Assembly: GCA_024734495.1 (NCBI GenBank)
Contig: JALMQS010000411.1
Location: 1,525,725 to 1,589,724 of the forward strand
Direction of reading: 5' to 3'
DNA length: 64,000 bases
From: Forficula auricularia
Taxonomy: Eukaryota; Arthropoda; Insecta; Dermaptera; Forficulidae
How positions within the stretch are numbered: the stretch's first letter is position 1; each line of letters begins with the position of its first letter. Below, piece by piece: positions 56,384-64,000 of this stretch. The notes under the pieces were generated by a model. That model saw only the letters and a list, made by a program, of their open reading frames with translations. It searched no databases and had not been told where the DNA came from. A program made the translations under genes and the position numbers.

Positions 56384-56979
56384 CCCTAGAACGCATAACC
56401 CGGGCCTGTCGGTCCCGGGCAAACCAAACCTTTTTTTTTCAATAACTTTCAGAAAGGGGGTCGGGTTAGGCTAGGTGGTAGCGTGTCAGCCTGCTAATCA
56501 AGAGGACCCGGGTTCGAATCCGACTTCATTAATAATTAATGAGGCATCCGGCTAAAATCTGACCCCGGGATAGAGACAAATTTATAAAAACATAATAAAT
56601 AATATCGTAAATTAGCTTATGGCTAGAAAGGCCGAAAAGCCAAAAAAAAAAACTTTCAGAAAAGGGCTCCCAAGTTTTTAATTTTTCTTCATTAATAAAA
56701 GTAATTCTAAAGGGTTTTACAAAAAACAATTTATATACCTAATTTTTTCTTGGAATCATTTTACAAACACAAAGTCATAAGAAGGGCCGCTCGAGCTCTG
56801 GGTTATTTTGTCTATTAAAACAGTAAAAAAAGTATTGATTTATTTTTATAAATCTTGAAATAAATTAATAAAAAAAAATGAATATAATGATTGAAAAATG
56901 TGTTTTAAAACAATTACACATATAGTGGGCCTGCCCACTTCATGACTTTGTGTTGTGAAAAAGCTTGTGTGTTCTAAGG
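56384..56979. mobile_element. piggyBac-like MITE, 596 bp, TTAA TSD
   Basis: Starts CCCTAGAACGCATAACCC and ends CACACAAGCTT-complement with GTTCTAAGG, so the ends read CCCTAGAAC and CCTTAGAAC. TTAA is present at 56380-56383 and 56980-56983. CCCTAGAA ends with TTAA duplication are diagnostic of piggyBac. GGGCCTG words (56402, 56930) recur subterminally. No transposase. It hosts the SINE at 56456-56650. Confidence 0.88.
56456..56650 (+). mobile_element. tRNA-derived SINE, family V, 12-bp TSD
   Basis: AACTTTCAGAAA is duplicated at 56444-56455 and 56651-56662. The tRNA-like head has GGCTAGGTGGTAGCGTG (A box) and GGGTTCGAATCCG (B box). The body includes AAATCTGACCCCGGGA and TATCGTAAATTAGCTTATGG, and the tail is A-rich. 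Best reference copy of this family. Confidence 0.92.
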
Positions 56980-57085
56980 TTAATTATATCTGAGAAGGGT
57001 TGTTTTCATCCTCTTGAGAATCAAACCGAAATTCCATAATTAGTAATCAGGCGAATTGGATATCCTGTGGCATAATTATATCAGA

Positions 57086-57235
57086 GAGTTCGCCTCAAGG
57101 GGTAGCCATTTGGCTCGGCTTGCCAATTTTGGCGCGCGGAGGTGAAAACAACCCTTCTGATATATGTAAAAAAAAATCAATTCAATTTTGGATCCAATAG
57201 ATAACAACCACTTGAAATTTGTTTGAAATTTTTAA
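57086..57235 (+). mobile_element. SINE family A, head-to-head with the preceding copy
   Basis: CCTCAAGGGGTAGCCATTTG, TTGCCAATTTTGGCGCG, ACAACCCTTCTGATATATGT, TTTTGGATCCAATAGATAAC. With 56330-57085 it forms the same head-to-head arrangement as 17335-17565. Confidence 0.7.
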
Positions 57236-57421
57236 TAAGATTTTTTTATTTCGGGGGAAAATAAATCCATATGATTTGTAAATTTTGTTTGTATCTAGCT
57301 ACATTACTCTGATAAAGAGTCAGACAGAAATTGTACGAATATATGTTGCAGTAAAAACCCACACAAAGAACACATTCTTACTAGTTAGAAGTTGTAGAGG
57401 ATGTAATTTTTGAAACACGTC

Positions 57422-58197
57422 TGTAGCGGCCCGCTCTTGCTCATGGCGACGAGCCTTGAGACACGGCCGCTAGATGACTCAGTCGGATCGTTGCGTCGTT
57501 TTTGGATGAGTGAAGTATTATCACCCATGCTATAATTGAAGCGACTCGATTCGACTGGGGAGCGAACGGATTCGGACATTCGAATCTGGAGGGGCCAAAC
57601 GCCAACCAGCAGCCCCTCCCCTGCACACACCCTATATGAACACGCAACCTACAACTCTGCACACTCAACAGATTGTTAGGACCCCATCGACTTGATGGGG
57701 GGCGCACAAAGCACCACACAGCACTCACCTCACGAGAGCCCTAACAATATCTGGTGACCCCGACGTGATTGCAAAGCAAGCAGCCTCTTGACCCGCCAGC
57801 TAGGTGGATAGAGCCTTGCCCGGCTGACTTAGTCGGTAATCGGCAATCACACAAGAAACAAAGGGTGTGGTGTAGCGGCCCGCTCTTGCTCATGGCGACG
57901 AGCCTTGAGACACGGCCGCTAGATGACTCAGTCGGATCGTTGCGTCGTTTTTGCATGAGTGAAGTATTATCACCCATGCTATAATTGAAGCGACTCGATT
58001 CGACTGGGGAGCGAACGGATTCGGACATTCGAATTTGGAGGGACCAAACGCCAACCAGCAGCCCCTCCCCTGCACACACCCTATATGAACACGCAACCTA
58101 CAACTCTGCACACTCAACAGATTGTTAGGACCCCATCGACTTGATGGGGGGCGCACAAAGCACCACACAGCACTCACCTCACGAGAGGCCTAACAAT
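57422..58197 (+). mobile_element. LTR retrotransposon in miniature (TRIM-like), 5-bp TSD
   Basis: Two 327-bp direct repeats (57422-57748 and 57871-58197) begin TGTAGCGGCCC and end CTAACAAT. ACGTC is duplicated at 57417-57421 and 58198-58202. The 122-bp interior has a primer-binding site three bases after the 5' LTR and a purine-rich AAGAAACAAAGGG before the 3' LTR. There is no gag or pol, so it must be mobilised in trans, or is an internal deletion. The LTRs differ at about four positions, implying a recent insertion. The LTR termini TG...AT are unusual (TG...CA expected). Its GC-rich sequence contrasts with the AT-rich window. Antisense frames in each LTR are shadows. Confidence 0.93.
57752..57769 (+). 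other. Primer-binding site, tRNA-Trp type
   Basis: TGGTGACCCCGACGTGAT is complementary over 18 nt to the 3' end of eukaryotic tRNA-Trp (…ATCACGTCGGGGTCACCA), as I recall that tRNA sequence. Confidence 0.85.
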
Positions 58198-58236
58198 ACG
58201 TCAAAAGCCAGGAAGGGGGAAAAAAACCTTCTCCTT

Positions 58237-58256
58237 TAAAAAAAAAAAAAAAAAAA
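58237..58256. repeat. A-run
   Basis: About 18 consecutive A after the LTR element. Confidence 0.9.
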
Positions 58257-58479
58257 TTTGAAACACGTTTATCCGGGGAAAATCTAAATTAAAAAAATGT
58301 AACTTAACATTTGCATCCACTTATCTCCTCATTTGCAAGTTCTATTAAGTACTCGCTGAAAGTAGTTCATGTAACAAATGATTTTGAGTGAAATTTTTTT
58401 TCATTTCTTGATTAATTAATAAATTATAATTCGATAATTGGAGAGTTTAATGGATGAGCAAATGAGCATGTTAAGTTAC

Positions 58480-59100
58480 AAGTTAGTTTTTGCCAAAAAT
58501 TACATGGGGTCTCGTCCAGAGGCCAAAAAGTGGGATTTTTTCATTTTGTGTGTGCGGATGGATGAACGGATGTGGTGGTTTTTTTCGTTCACGATTTTTT
58601 CCGCACCGTTGCACCGATTGAAATGAAATTGAAAACCTACCATTACTTTAACAAAATGAAGCGCTGATTAGGTTTTGGTACATATCGGCCCACAAACATT
58701 AGTTCTTTATTTCAGTACTTTTTTAGTTTTTTCTAAATATCATGAAAATGACTTAACCAATTTTGGTGAAATTTAATATTCTAATTAAGCACTTTGGGGA
58801 CCACAAAAAAGGTTAAATAAAGTATTTAGTAAAATTATATTTTAAAGTACTTTTTTCTAGAGTAAGTAGTACTTTTATAAATTCTTTAAAATTTATTCAC
58901 ACGATCGGTTTAACATAGCCCATTTAACATTGCTTAAGTAAGAATGGATAGGCTTCTCTCTGTGAAATGCTAAAAATTTAGGCGTAAATTTTATAAGTAA
59001 CTATAGCAACTGCATTGTTTTCTTATCCGTCACCTTTGCTGAGACATAGAGAAATCAAAAATAGCGATTGATTCTCATCTAATATTTGAAGAATAACCAT
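58480..59100 (-). mobile_element. Dispersed element D, second copy
   Basis: Reverse-complement counterpart of 26400-27020: GGGGTCTCGTCCAGAGGCC, GCACCGTTGCACCGATTG, GAAGCGCTGATTAGGTTTTG and GAATGGATAGGCTTCTCTCT all have partners there. The adjoining 119-bp unit begins near 59035 and is interrupted by the insertion at 59110. Confidence 0.7.
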
Positions 59101-59109
59101 TCTACATTG

Positions 59110-59351
59110 TAATAATAAAACTTGAACAAGATGCGAGGTAGGTTTCACAAAAAAAGAAATAAAACAAAATTGAGTTTTGAATTCGATATATTCGATATGA
59201 TGATGGGGTCACCCCCGCAATATATCGAATTCAAAACGAAATTTTGTTTTATTTCTTTTTTTGTGAATCTTACCTCGCATCTTGCTCAAGTTTTATTATT
59301 ATATTAAAATGTTTCACCTAGAACCAACACCTAACTCCTGAAAAGTTACAA
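59110..59351 (+). mobile_element. Palindromic retroposon-like insertion in a 119-bp unit, 9-bp TSD
   Basis: TCTACATTG is duplicated at 59101-59109 and 59352-59360, and the host unit resumes with GGATTTTTGACGTTTCG. Arms at about 59112-59195 and 59218-59298 are reverse complements (ACTTGAACAAGATGCGAGGT with ACCTCGCATCTTGCTCAAGT, one mismatch). The 3' block ATGTTTCACCTAGAACCAAC starts at 59309. No hammerhead core; the centre reads GATGATGGGGTCACCCCC. Confidence 0.8.
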
Positions 59352-59360
59352 TCTACATTG

Positions 59361-59450
59361 GATTTTTGACGTTTCGATTATTATTGGTAACCATTTCTGA
59401 AGACATAGGGGAATCGGCTTAAAATCAAAAATATGCACAGAGACCTGATT
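59361..59450 (+). repeat. 119-bp unit, remainder after insertion
   Basis: GATTTTTGACGTTTCGATTA, TTGGTAACCATTTCTGAAGA, TCGGCTTAAAATCAAAAATA: one unit of the 25364-26460 array. Confidence 0.8.
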
Positions 59451-59764
59451 TCAAAAATTAATTTGAATTCTATTCACTAATTATTATTTTCTCATTTGTT
59501 CCAGGTATGTGACTCATAAAATCATCTGACTCTGTTTGTCCATTGATCAATCTCCTTTTAGGTAAGAATTTTATTTTAATTATAAATGTTTATTATTTGT
59601 AATGTAAATTTTTTTATCTGTAGGTGTAATATCAATAAAATTGATCATGGAGAAATTTCCAATTTTTTATTAAATTATTAGATATTATTTTAGTCTACAC
59701 CTTTGAGGGACAACACTTGAATCAAAGTGGAATAATAGAAAATATCTTTTGAATTAAATATATT

Positions 59765-59940
59765 GAGGATCAGACTGGTCGAGTGGATAAGTTACATGCC
59801 TTTTAATCGATCTAGCACGGGTCACAAATCACTGCTATCCGACTTTAATCTGATCCCTGCATAATTGAAAAAATTAAAATAATATAATATAGTATCGTAA
59901 AATAGCTAATAGTTAATGTCGAGAAAGCAAAAAAAGAAAA
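59765..59940 (+). mobile_element. tRNA-derived SINE, family V, 9-bp TSD
   Basis: AAATATATT is duplicated at 59756-59764 and 59941-59949. Head GATCAGACTGGTCGAGTGGA, degraded B box GGGTCACAAATCAC, body TAATCTGATCCCTGCATAAT and TATCGTAAAATAGCTAATAG, A-rich tail. It aligns with 56456-56650 and 42686-42853. Confidence 0.82.
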
Positions 59941-59949
59941 AAATATATT

Positions 59950-60535
59950 AATGTGTTGTAGGTTGTTAGATTTTTCGTTAATGTTTACATAATATTTAAA
60001 GTTTAAATTATACTTTTCTCTAATAATATTTGCAATTGATGAAATACTATATTTTCATAGCATGTATGCGTGCACCAAACCGATTATGTGGTAGTGGCTC
60101 AAAATTCAATTACAATTTATTTACTTGTAAATACTTATCCGGAAATAGTAATTTGAAATTGGGTGAGAAACTGATTCAAAGTGTAGAGAACCCTTTTTGA
60201 TTTCTATAATATTGCCTAAGCTGTGAAATTATTTTTAATTAGGAACTGGTGCACAAGCAGCCAATTAAAGTACTATGTTTCATTACAAGCTCACTTTTCC
60301 TCATTTGTTGAACAAGATCTAAGGGGTCAAAAGATGGATCTTCAGGATAACGGACATTCTTTATCTTTGTGACATTATAATAAACAAAACAATTAATAAT
60401 AACATTGAAGACTATAATCTGGATTAAAATATTGCCTTTGAGAATTCTGAATTATTATTAATAGTCTTTTATGTAGCTATACTAGTTTAATAAAAATAAG
60501 TAATTATGGGATTCTAATTTTATACCAGGGTGCAT
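59950..60535. other. AT-rich stretch, nothing recognised
   Basis: No supported feature. Confidence 0.5.
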
Positions 60536-60537
60536 AG

Positions 60538-60675
60538 ACACCTACGTCTACACCCTCTCACTTAATCAACTTTCCCTTCTCTTCGGTAATGCAAGGGTCT
60601 TTCGAGATCCATAGGGGCTACATCTTTACTGGTGCACCCCTTCTTGCATTCGATTGCATTAAAAAAAAAAAAAAA
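60538..60675 (+). mobile_element. LINE 3' end, severely 5'-truncated
   Basis: GTGCATAGACACCTACGTCT through TTCTTGCATTCGATTGCATT and a 15-A tail. It matches 35689-35835, the last codons and 3' UTR of the LINE at 34998, with a 6-base deletion. Confidence 0.85.
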
Positions 60676-60744
60676 TACGTATAAGACTGTGATATTAATG
60701 ACTATTAATAGCCACAATAATAATAATCGCCGCACTGCCCCATA

Positions 60745-60806
60745 TATCTATTTTCATAAAGAGAAATCAATAAGGTTGTCCTCTGCTTGATCCATATATA
60801 TATATG
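60745..60806 (-). repeat. PLE tail fragment joined to the palindrome
   Basis: Minus strand: GGATCAAGCAGAGGACAACC, TTATTGATTTCTCTTTATGA. It continues the 60807-61105 arm outward, giving the order hammerhead, spacer, tail as at 27214 and 44040. Confidence 0.65.
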
Positions 60807-60846
60807 TCATTAGAGTTTTTTCCGCGTGGGTTTGAGAGTTTTACTC

Positions 60847-60881
60847 GACGTTTCGTCTCTCCTTTTGAAGCCATTTTCAAG
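60847..60881 (-). ncRNA. Hammerhead ribozyme-like motif
   Basis: Minus strand: CTTGAAAATGGCTTC (core strand degenerate, TTGAAAA), loop, GGAGAGACGAAACGTCGAG. GAAACGTC and helix II halves are present; the first core strand is mutated. Confidence 0.4.
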
Positions 60882-61348
60882 AGAGGGTGGGTGGTCTACG
60901 TGGTCTTAACCTTGTAGTCCATGGTTCGTTTTGGAGGGTGTCTTCCGAGTGAATTTCTTCAGTCGGAAGGTTGGGTAGATTTGGATATTTAGGAAGTTTT
61001 GGGTGTTTTGTGGTTGAAAGTGTATTACTTACATTATGGTGGCTGACGTCTCGGCTGTTGCTGTTTTGAGAATGTTGGGCACTATCGATACGTTCACTGT
61101 CACTGTTTGTAGGCAAATGTGACAGTGACAGTGAACGTATCGATAGTGCCCAACATTCTCAAAACAGCAACAGCCGAGACGTCAGCCACCATAATGTAAG
61201 TAATACACCTTCAACCACAAAACACCCAAAACTTCCTAAATATCCAAATCTACCCAACCTTCCGACTGAAGAAATTCACTCGGAAGACACCCTCCAAAAC
61301 TAACCATGGACTACGAGGTTAAGACCACGTAGACCACCCACCCCCTCT

Positions 61349-61386
61349 CTTAAAAATGGCTCCAAAAGGAGAGCCGAAACGTCGAG
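61349..61386 (+). ncRNA. Hammerhead ribozyme-like motif
   Basis: CTTAAAAATGGCTCCAAAAG then GAGAGCCGAAACGTCGAG: GGCTC/GAGCC helix II is good, GAAACGTC present, first core strand changed (TTAAAAA). Mirror partner of 60847-60881. Confidence 0.4.
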
Positions 61387-61464
61387 TAAAACTCTCAAAC
61401 CCACGCGGAGAAACCCGAAAAACCTCTAATGATATAGAACCTATCCGCGGACGCCTCACTGAAC

Positions 61465-61495
<31 letters not shown>

Positions 61496-61639
61496 TCATT
61501 TGTTTGCTTACTATTACGACAAAACGAATTTATCTAAATCCAATCGGGTATTTGAACTCATGAGATTAAAAGGACTGATGATAAAGAACTTTCGAAACTA
61601 TCAAATAAATCATATAATATATAGGTACCATTGAAAGTT

Positions 61640-61770
61640 GGCAACTTTTCGAACAGGAGATGCTGTCTAAAAAAGTACCCTTCGTTTTTTGAAATTTTAT
61701 TTTAATCTTTGCTTTTTTTGCAAATTTCATCGAATAGATCATTTTCGTTATTTTTCAAATTCAACATTAG
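61640..61770 (-). repeat. Dispersed repeat C
   Basis: Complement of the 18538-18705 repeat: GAAAAGTTGCCAACTTTC, GACAGCATCTCCTGTTCGAA, TAATGTTGAATTTGAAAAAT on the minus strand. Confidence 0.6.
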
Positions 61771-62181
61771 ACTTTTTTAATTATATTTTAGAACCTTCGC
61801 GCCAAACGGATACTGCTTTGTCTGAGTGAGTGTAGGAGTCAGAAATTAAATATTGTGACTTAAACTCCAGAGACCCTCAGAAGGAAATCGAATATCTTCC
61901 TTCCACAATGAATCAGGCCGTCCTAAAAGAAAATCTTAAATTACTCCTAATATTATTACTATTAAGCAAGGTATGAGTGCTATGACACTCTTACTTATTT
62001 CCAAACTTATATATTGAGAGTTCTTACAAATGGATTAGTCCAAAGATTCTTTATTTATTCCTTTTTTTGTATTATTACTATTCTAATACTTCCTCAGCGA
62101 GAACAATTTTTATACGACTAAAGCATGTCTGGACTTATCTTTGAAATGTTTGAACTGGAAGATATAGCTAGCAGGCAGAGA

Positions 62182-62300
62182 CTTCAAACATTCTATCCAC
62201 ACCCTTTTCGGAAAATCATTCAATACCTACCAGACAGAGGCTTCAAACATTCTATCCACATCCTTTTCGGAAAATCATTCATTTTAATTACCCCTTCAAA
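62182..62300. repeat. Tandem duplication, 59-bp unit
   Basis: CTTCAAACATTCTATCCACA starts at 62182 and again at 62241, with CCTTTTCGGAAAATCATTCA in both. 59 is not a multiple of three, so the open frame across it is not selected. Confidence 0.9.
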
Positions 62301-62559
62301 CTATGCAACAATTTTATTTCATTTCGACAACTAATATACTTTTCAAAACAAAAAGTGTTTTTTATAGAAATATTTGAAATAATGGACAATAATTTTATAA
62401 TTTAAAGATCCTTCTGAAATATCCCGCCATATACTTATATTTATGAAAATACTCTAAATGTTTGAAATTTTAAGGATGCGCCGCATCCACAGCATCCATG
62501 GAATGCACTCCACTGATAGGTACATATATTTTTATTTGTTATATAGGTTTATAATATAT

Positions 62560-62620
62560 AAATGTATTTGCATCAAGCAGAAAATAATCTAATTATTTTC
62601 TCTTTATGAATTAACAATTC
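62560..62620 (+). repeat. PLE tail fragment
   Basis: GCATCAAGCAGAAAATAATC then ATTTTCTCTTTATGAATTAA, the plus-strand tail block with changes in its middle. Confidence 0.5.
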
Positions 62621-62799
62621 TGCTAAACAAATTTTTTTAATTATAACTTTCCTGAAACGTTTGGAAATTGATTAAATTGTATTTATGAAACAATTGATTT
62701 TATTTTAATTCAATAAAACAATCAATATTTTTTTTCAAAATTATTAGATATAGTAAAAAACAGAAAAACATTAACATGTGAACTATTCTCTTTATTGAA

Positions 62800-63240
62800 A
62801 ATTATAGAAGAGGGTTGGGTTCAGTAAGCTTAAGTTGTAGAAAGAAGGGTGCGAGGGTGGATGGGTGAGTGGTTCATTAAAAGGAGTTGGCCATGGAGGG
62901 TGGCAAGGAAGAAACGCAATTTGGCTGAGATGAAAGGCCGGTGGGGGAGAGATAATAGAGGTGCATTTAGAGTTGCCAAAATCCCTCCTTTCTTCCTTCC
63001 TTCCTCAAGTTCCCTCTTTCGCGCCTCCATCTCAATCCATTCACCTAATCAAATTCATATTCATTAGTCCACCATCATTGTCCCTTAGATAAATCCTCCC
63101 AGAGGTTCGCTTATTTACTGATTACGTGGATGAATGAGCGGAGGGGCATCATTTCTACTTCTACTATATTCCATCCTCCTTTCCTATTTATAGTTTTCTT
63201 TTAGAAGAGAACACTTAAGGACGCCGTATTCCAGCTACGA
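62800..63240. other. GC-richer unique stretch, no recognised gene
   Basis: Purine-rich then pyrimidine-rich (TTTCTTCCTTCCTTCCTC near 62990). Overlapping sense and antisense frames of 66-72 codons without motifs. Possibly host single-copy DNA. Confidence 0.3.
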
Positions 63241-64000
63241 AATGTGTTGTTAATTAAATTTATTGTAAAGATAATTGATATATTATGCAGGAGTGGCCCC
63301 CTCCAGTTTTATAAAAATTGACCCCCCACAAACTTCATATCACCCAACCCCATTAAAAGTACCCCCCCCCCCATTTACGAATAGAGGAATAACAGTTCTT
63401 TTTCCCAAGTAAAATTTATTGCTGTATTTGTAATAAAAACACTCTATTTTTGCATATAAATCTCATTTGCAACAATTTTCAACCCCTTTGGGCCCCCTTG
63501 TTTTATAAAAAAGTTAAATGTTTCAAATTTCAAAAAAAAACTGGCTAATTGTGCGTGGGAGTGTTCTGTACCTTACATTTTCCAAAATACTTGTGAAATT
63601 TAATTCGTTTTTATTTGTCGTTGATGATGAGAGAATAAAGGAATTAATGGTATTTTTCCTTAATTTTAAGTTAAACCATCTCTAAATACCGTTAGGTACT
63701 CTTAGAAATTGCTATTTTGGAGCTCTCTCATTTTAAAGTGAAATAAATTTAAAAAAAGAAAAAAAAACTAACTCTAATTCTCATTAAACTTTTCTCACTA
63801 ACTACGAAAAAAATCAAATTTTTTTTGACCATAAATTCCAAATTATTATCTTATTTAGTTTAGGAGCTAGAGTATTCAAATCGCCCGAATTACAGATAAC
63901 GACACAATAATAGTTTCCATTTTTTTATATTTTAAACTGAACTCTAAAATATTCATTTTTTCAAGAACCTCGAGATTCGGAACAACTTGACACCAAAACC
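63241..64000. other. AT-rich end of window with C-run
   Basis: A C12-type run at about 63361-63373 and C-rich segments around it. Nothing else recognised. Confidence 0.45.

Larger units (their letters stand above)
56330..57085 (-). mobile_element. SINE family A split by a piggyBac-like MITE
   Basis: 56330-56383 (GTCATCTACTAGATCCAAAA) and 56980-57085 (CTGAGAAGGGTTG, GAATCAAACCGAAATTCC) are contiguous in uninterrupted copies at 17365 and 40480. The break falls exactly at TTAA. Confidence 0.8.
60807..61432. mobile_element. ~0.6-kb palindrome with hammerhead motif in each arm (PLE type)
   Basis: The left arm (60807-61105) and right arm (about 61122-61432) are near-identical reverse complements, with a ~16-bp spacer around 61113. 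Both arms encode, outward, the same short protein segment (DSERIDSAQHSQNSNSRDV...LPKYPNLPNLPTEEIHSED), open in the left arm over 60877-61116 on the minus strand and stopped once in the right arm. Hammerhead-like motifs lie at 60847-60881 (minus) and 61349-61386 (plus), overlapping the reading frame. The minus side ends in the PLE tail, so this looks like two PLE 5' ends or terminal repeats joined head to head. Arm identity suggests it is young or homogenised. Confidence 0.8.

Noticed and set aside
57441..58177. Four overlapping minus-strand frames of 81-112 codons, repeated 449 bp apart
   Set aside because: They lie wholly inside or across the two LTRs of the miniature element; their duplication is the LTR duplication, and they show no domain.
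62125..62334. 69-codon frame over the 59-bp tandem repeat as a repeat protein
   Set aside because: The period is not a multiple of three, so the two units are read in different frames.

Overview
The window is AT-rich eukaryotic, repeat-dominated DNA, most likely from an insect. The evidence for this is jockey/CR1-type LINE fragments of the arthropod kind, a piggyBac-like element at TTAA, Stowaway/mariner-like and hAT-like MITEs, tRNA-derived SINEs, Penelope-like (PLE) remnants, and a repeat opening with ACCGACTTCAAAAAAGGAGG that I recognise as widespread in insects. The order cannot be resolved. I see no convincing host protein-coding exon, rRNA or functional tRNA gene. Open frames are short and are chance frames, LINE/PLE debris, or LTR shadows.

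Layout. 1-2 kb: PLE reverse transcriptase/GIY-YIG remnant with two small palindromic insertions nearby. 3-10 kb: SINE copies, hAT MITEs, hairpins, and a GC-richer unique island at 7.9-8.35 kb. 10.8-12.3 kb: a 0.45-kb repeat in three copies (two direct, one inverted). 14.5-15.4 kb: element with a three-unit tandem repeat. 17-18.6 kb: SINE pairs. 20-24 kb: hammerhead-bearing palindromes and MITEs. 24.5-27.3 kb: LINE RT debris, a palindromic array of ~119-bp units, and a PLE tail. 31.7-36 kb: three LINE 3' ends and a hammerhead cassette. 38-48 kb: mostly unannotatable AT-rich DNA with SINEs, hammerhead motifs and one complete hammerhead palindrome element. 49.5-55.7 kb: MITEs, the longest LINE RT, and nested mariner/hAT/foldback elements. 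56.3-58.2 kb: a three-level nest (SINE, piggyBac MITE, second SINE), then a 776-bp LTR miniature element with a tRNA-Trp primer-binding site. 58.5-61.5 kb: second copy of the 26-kb element, another palindrome element, and a ~0.6-kb PLE-type palindrome with hammerhead motifs in both arms.

The most interesting theme is hammerhead-ribozyme-like motifs (core CTGAAGA or CTGATGA, helix II, GAAA), found at least twelve times and almost always inside or next to inverted repeats. Several of these palindromes are discrete insertions flanked by perfect 9-15 bp target-site duplications, and four share a ~23-bp 3'-end block. They behave like a family of tiny non-autonomous retroelements, plausibly mobilised by a Penelope-like RT. 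Hammerhead motifs in PLEs are known; the small palindromic, TSD-flanked, head-to-head form is what deserves follow-up. Ribozyme calls rest on eye-folding only.
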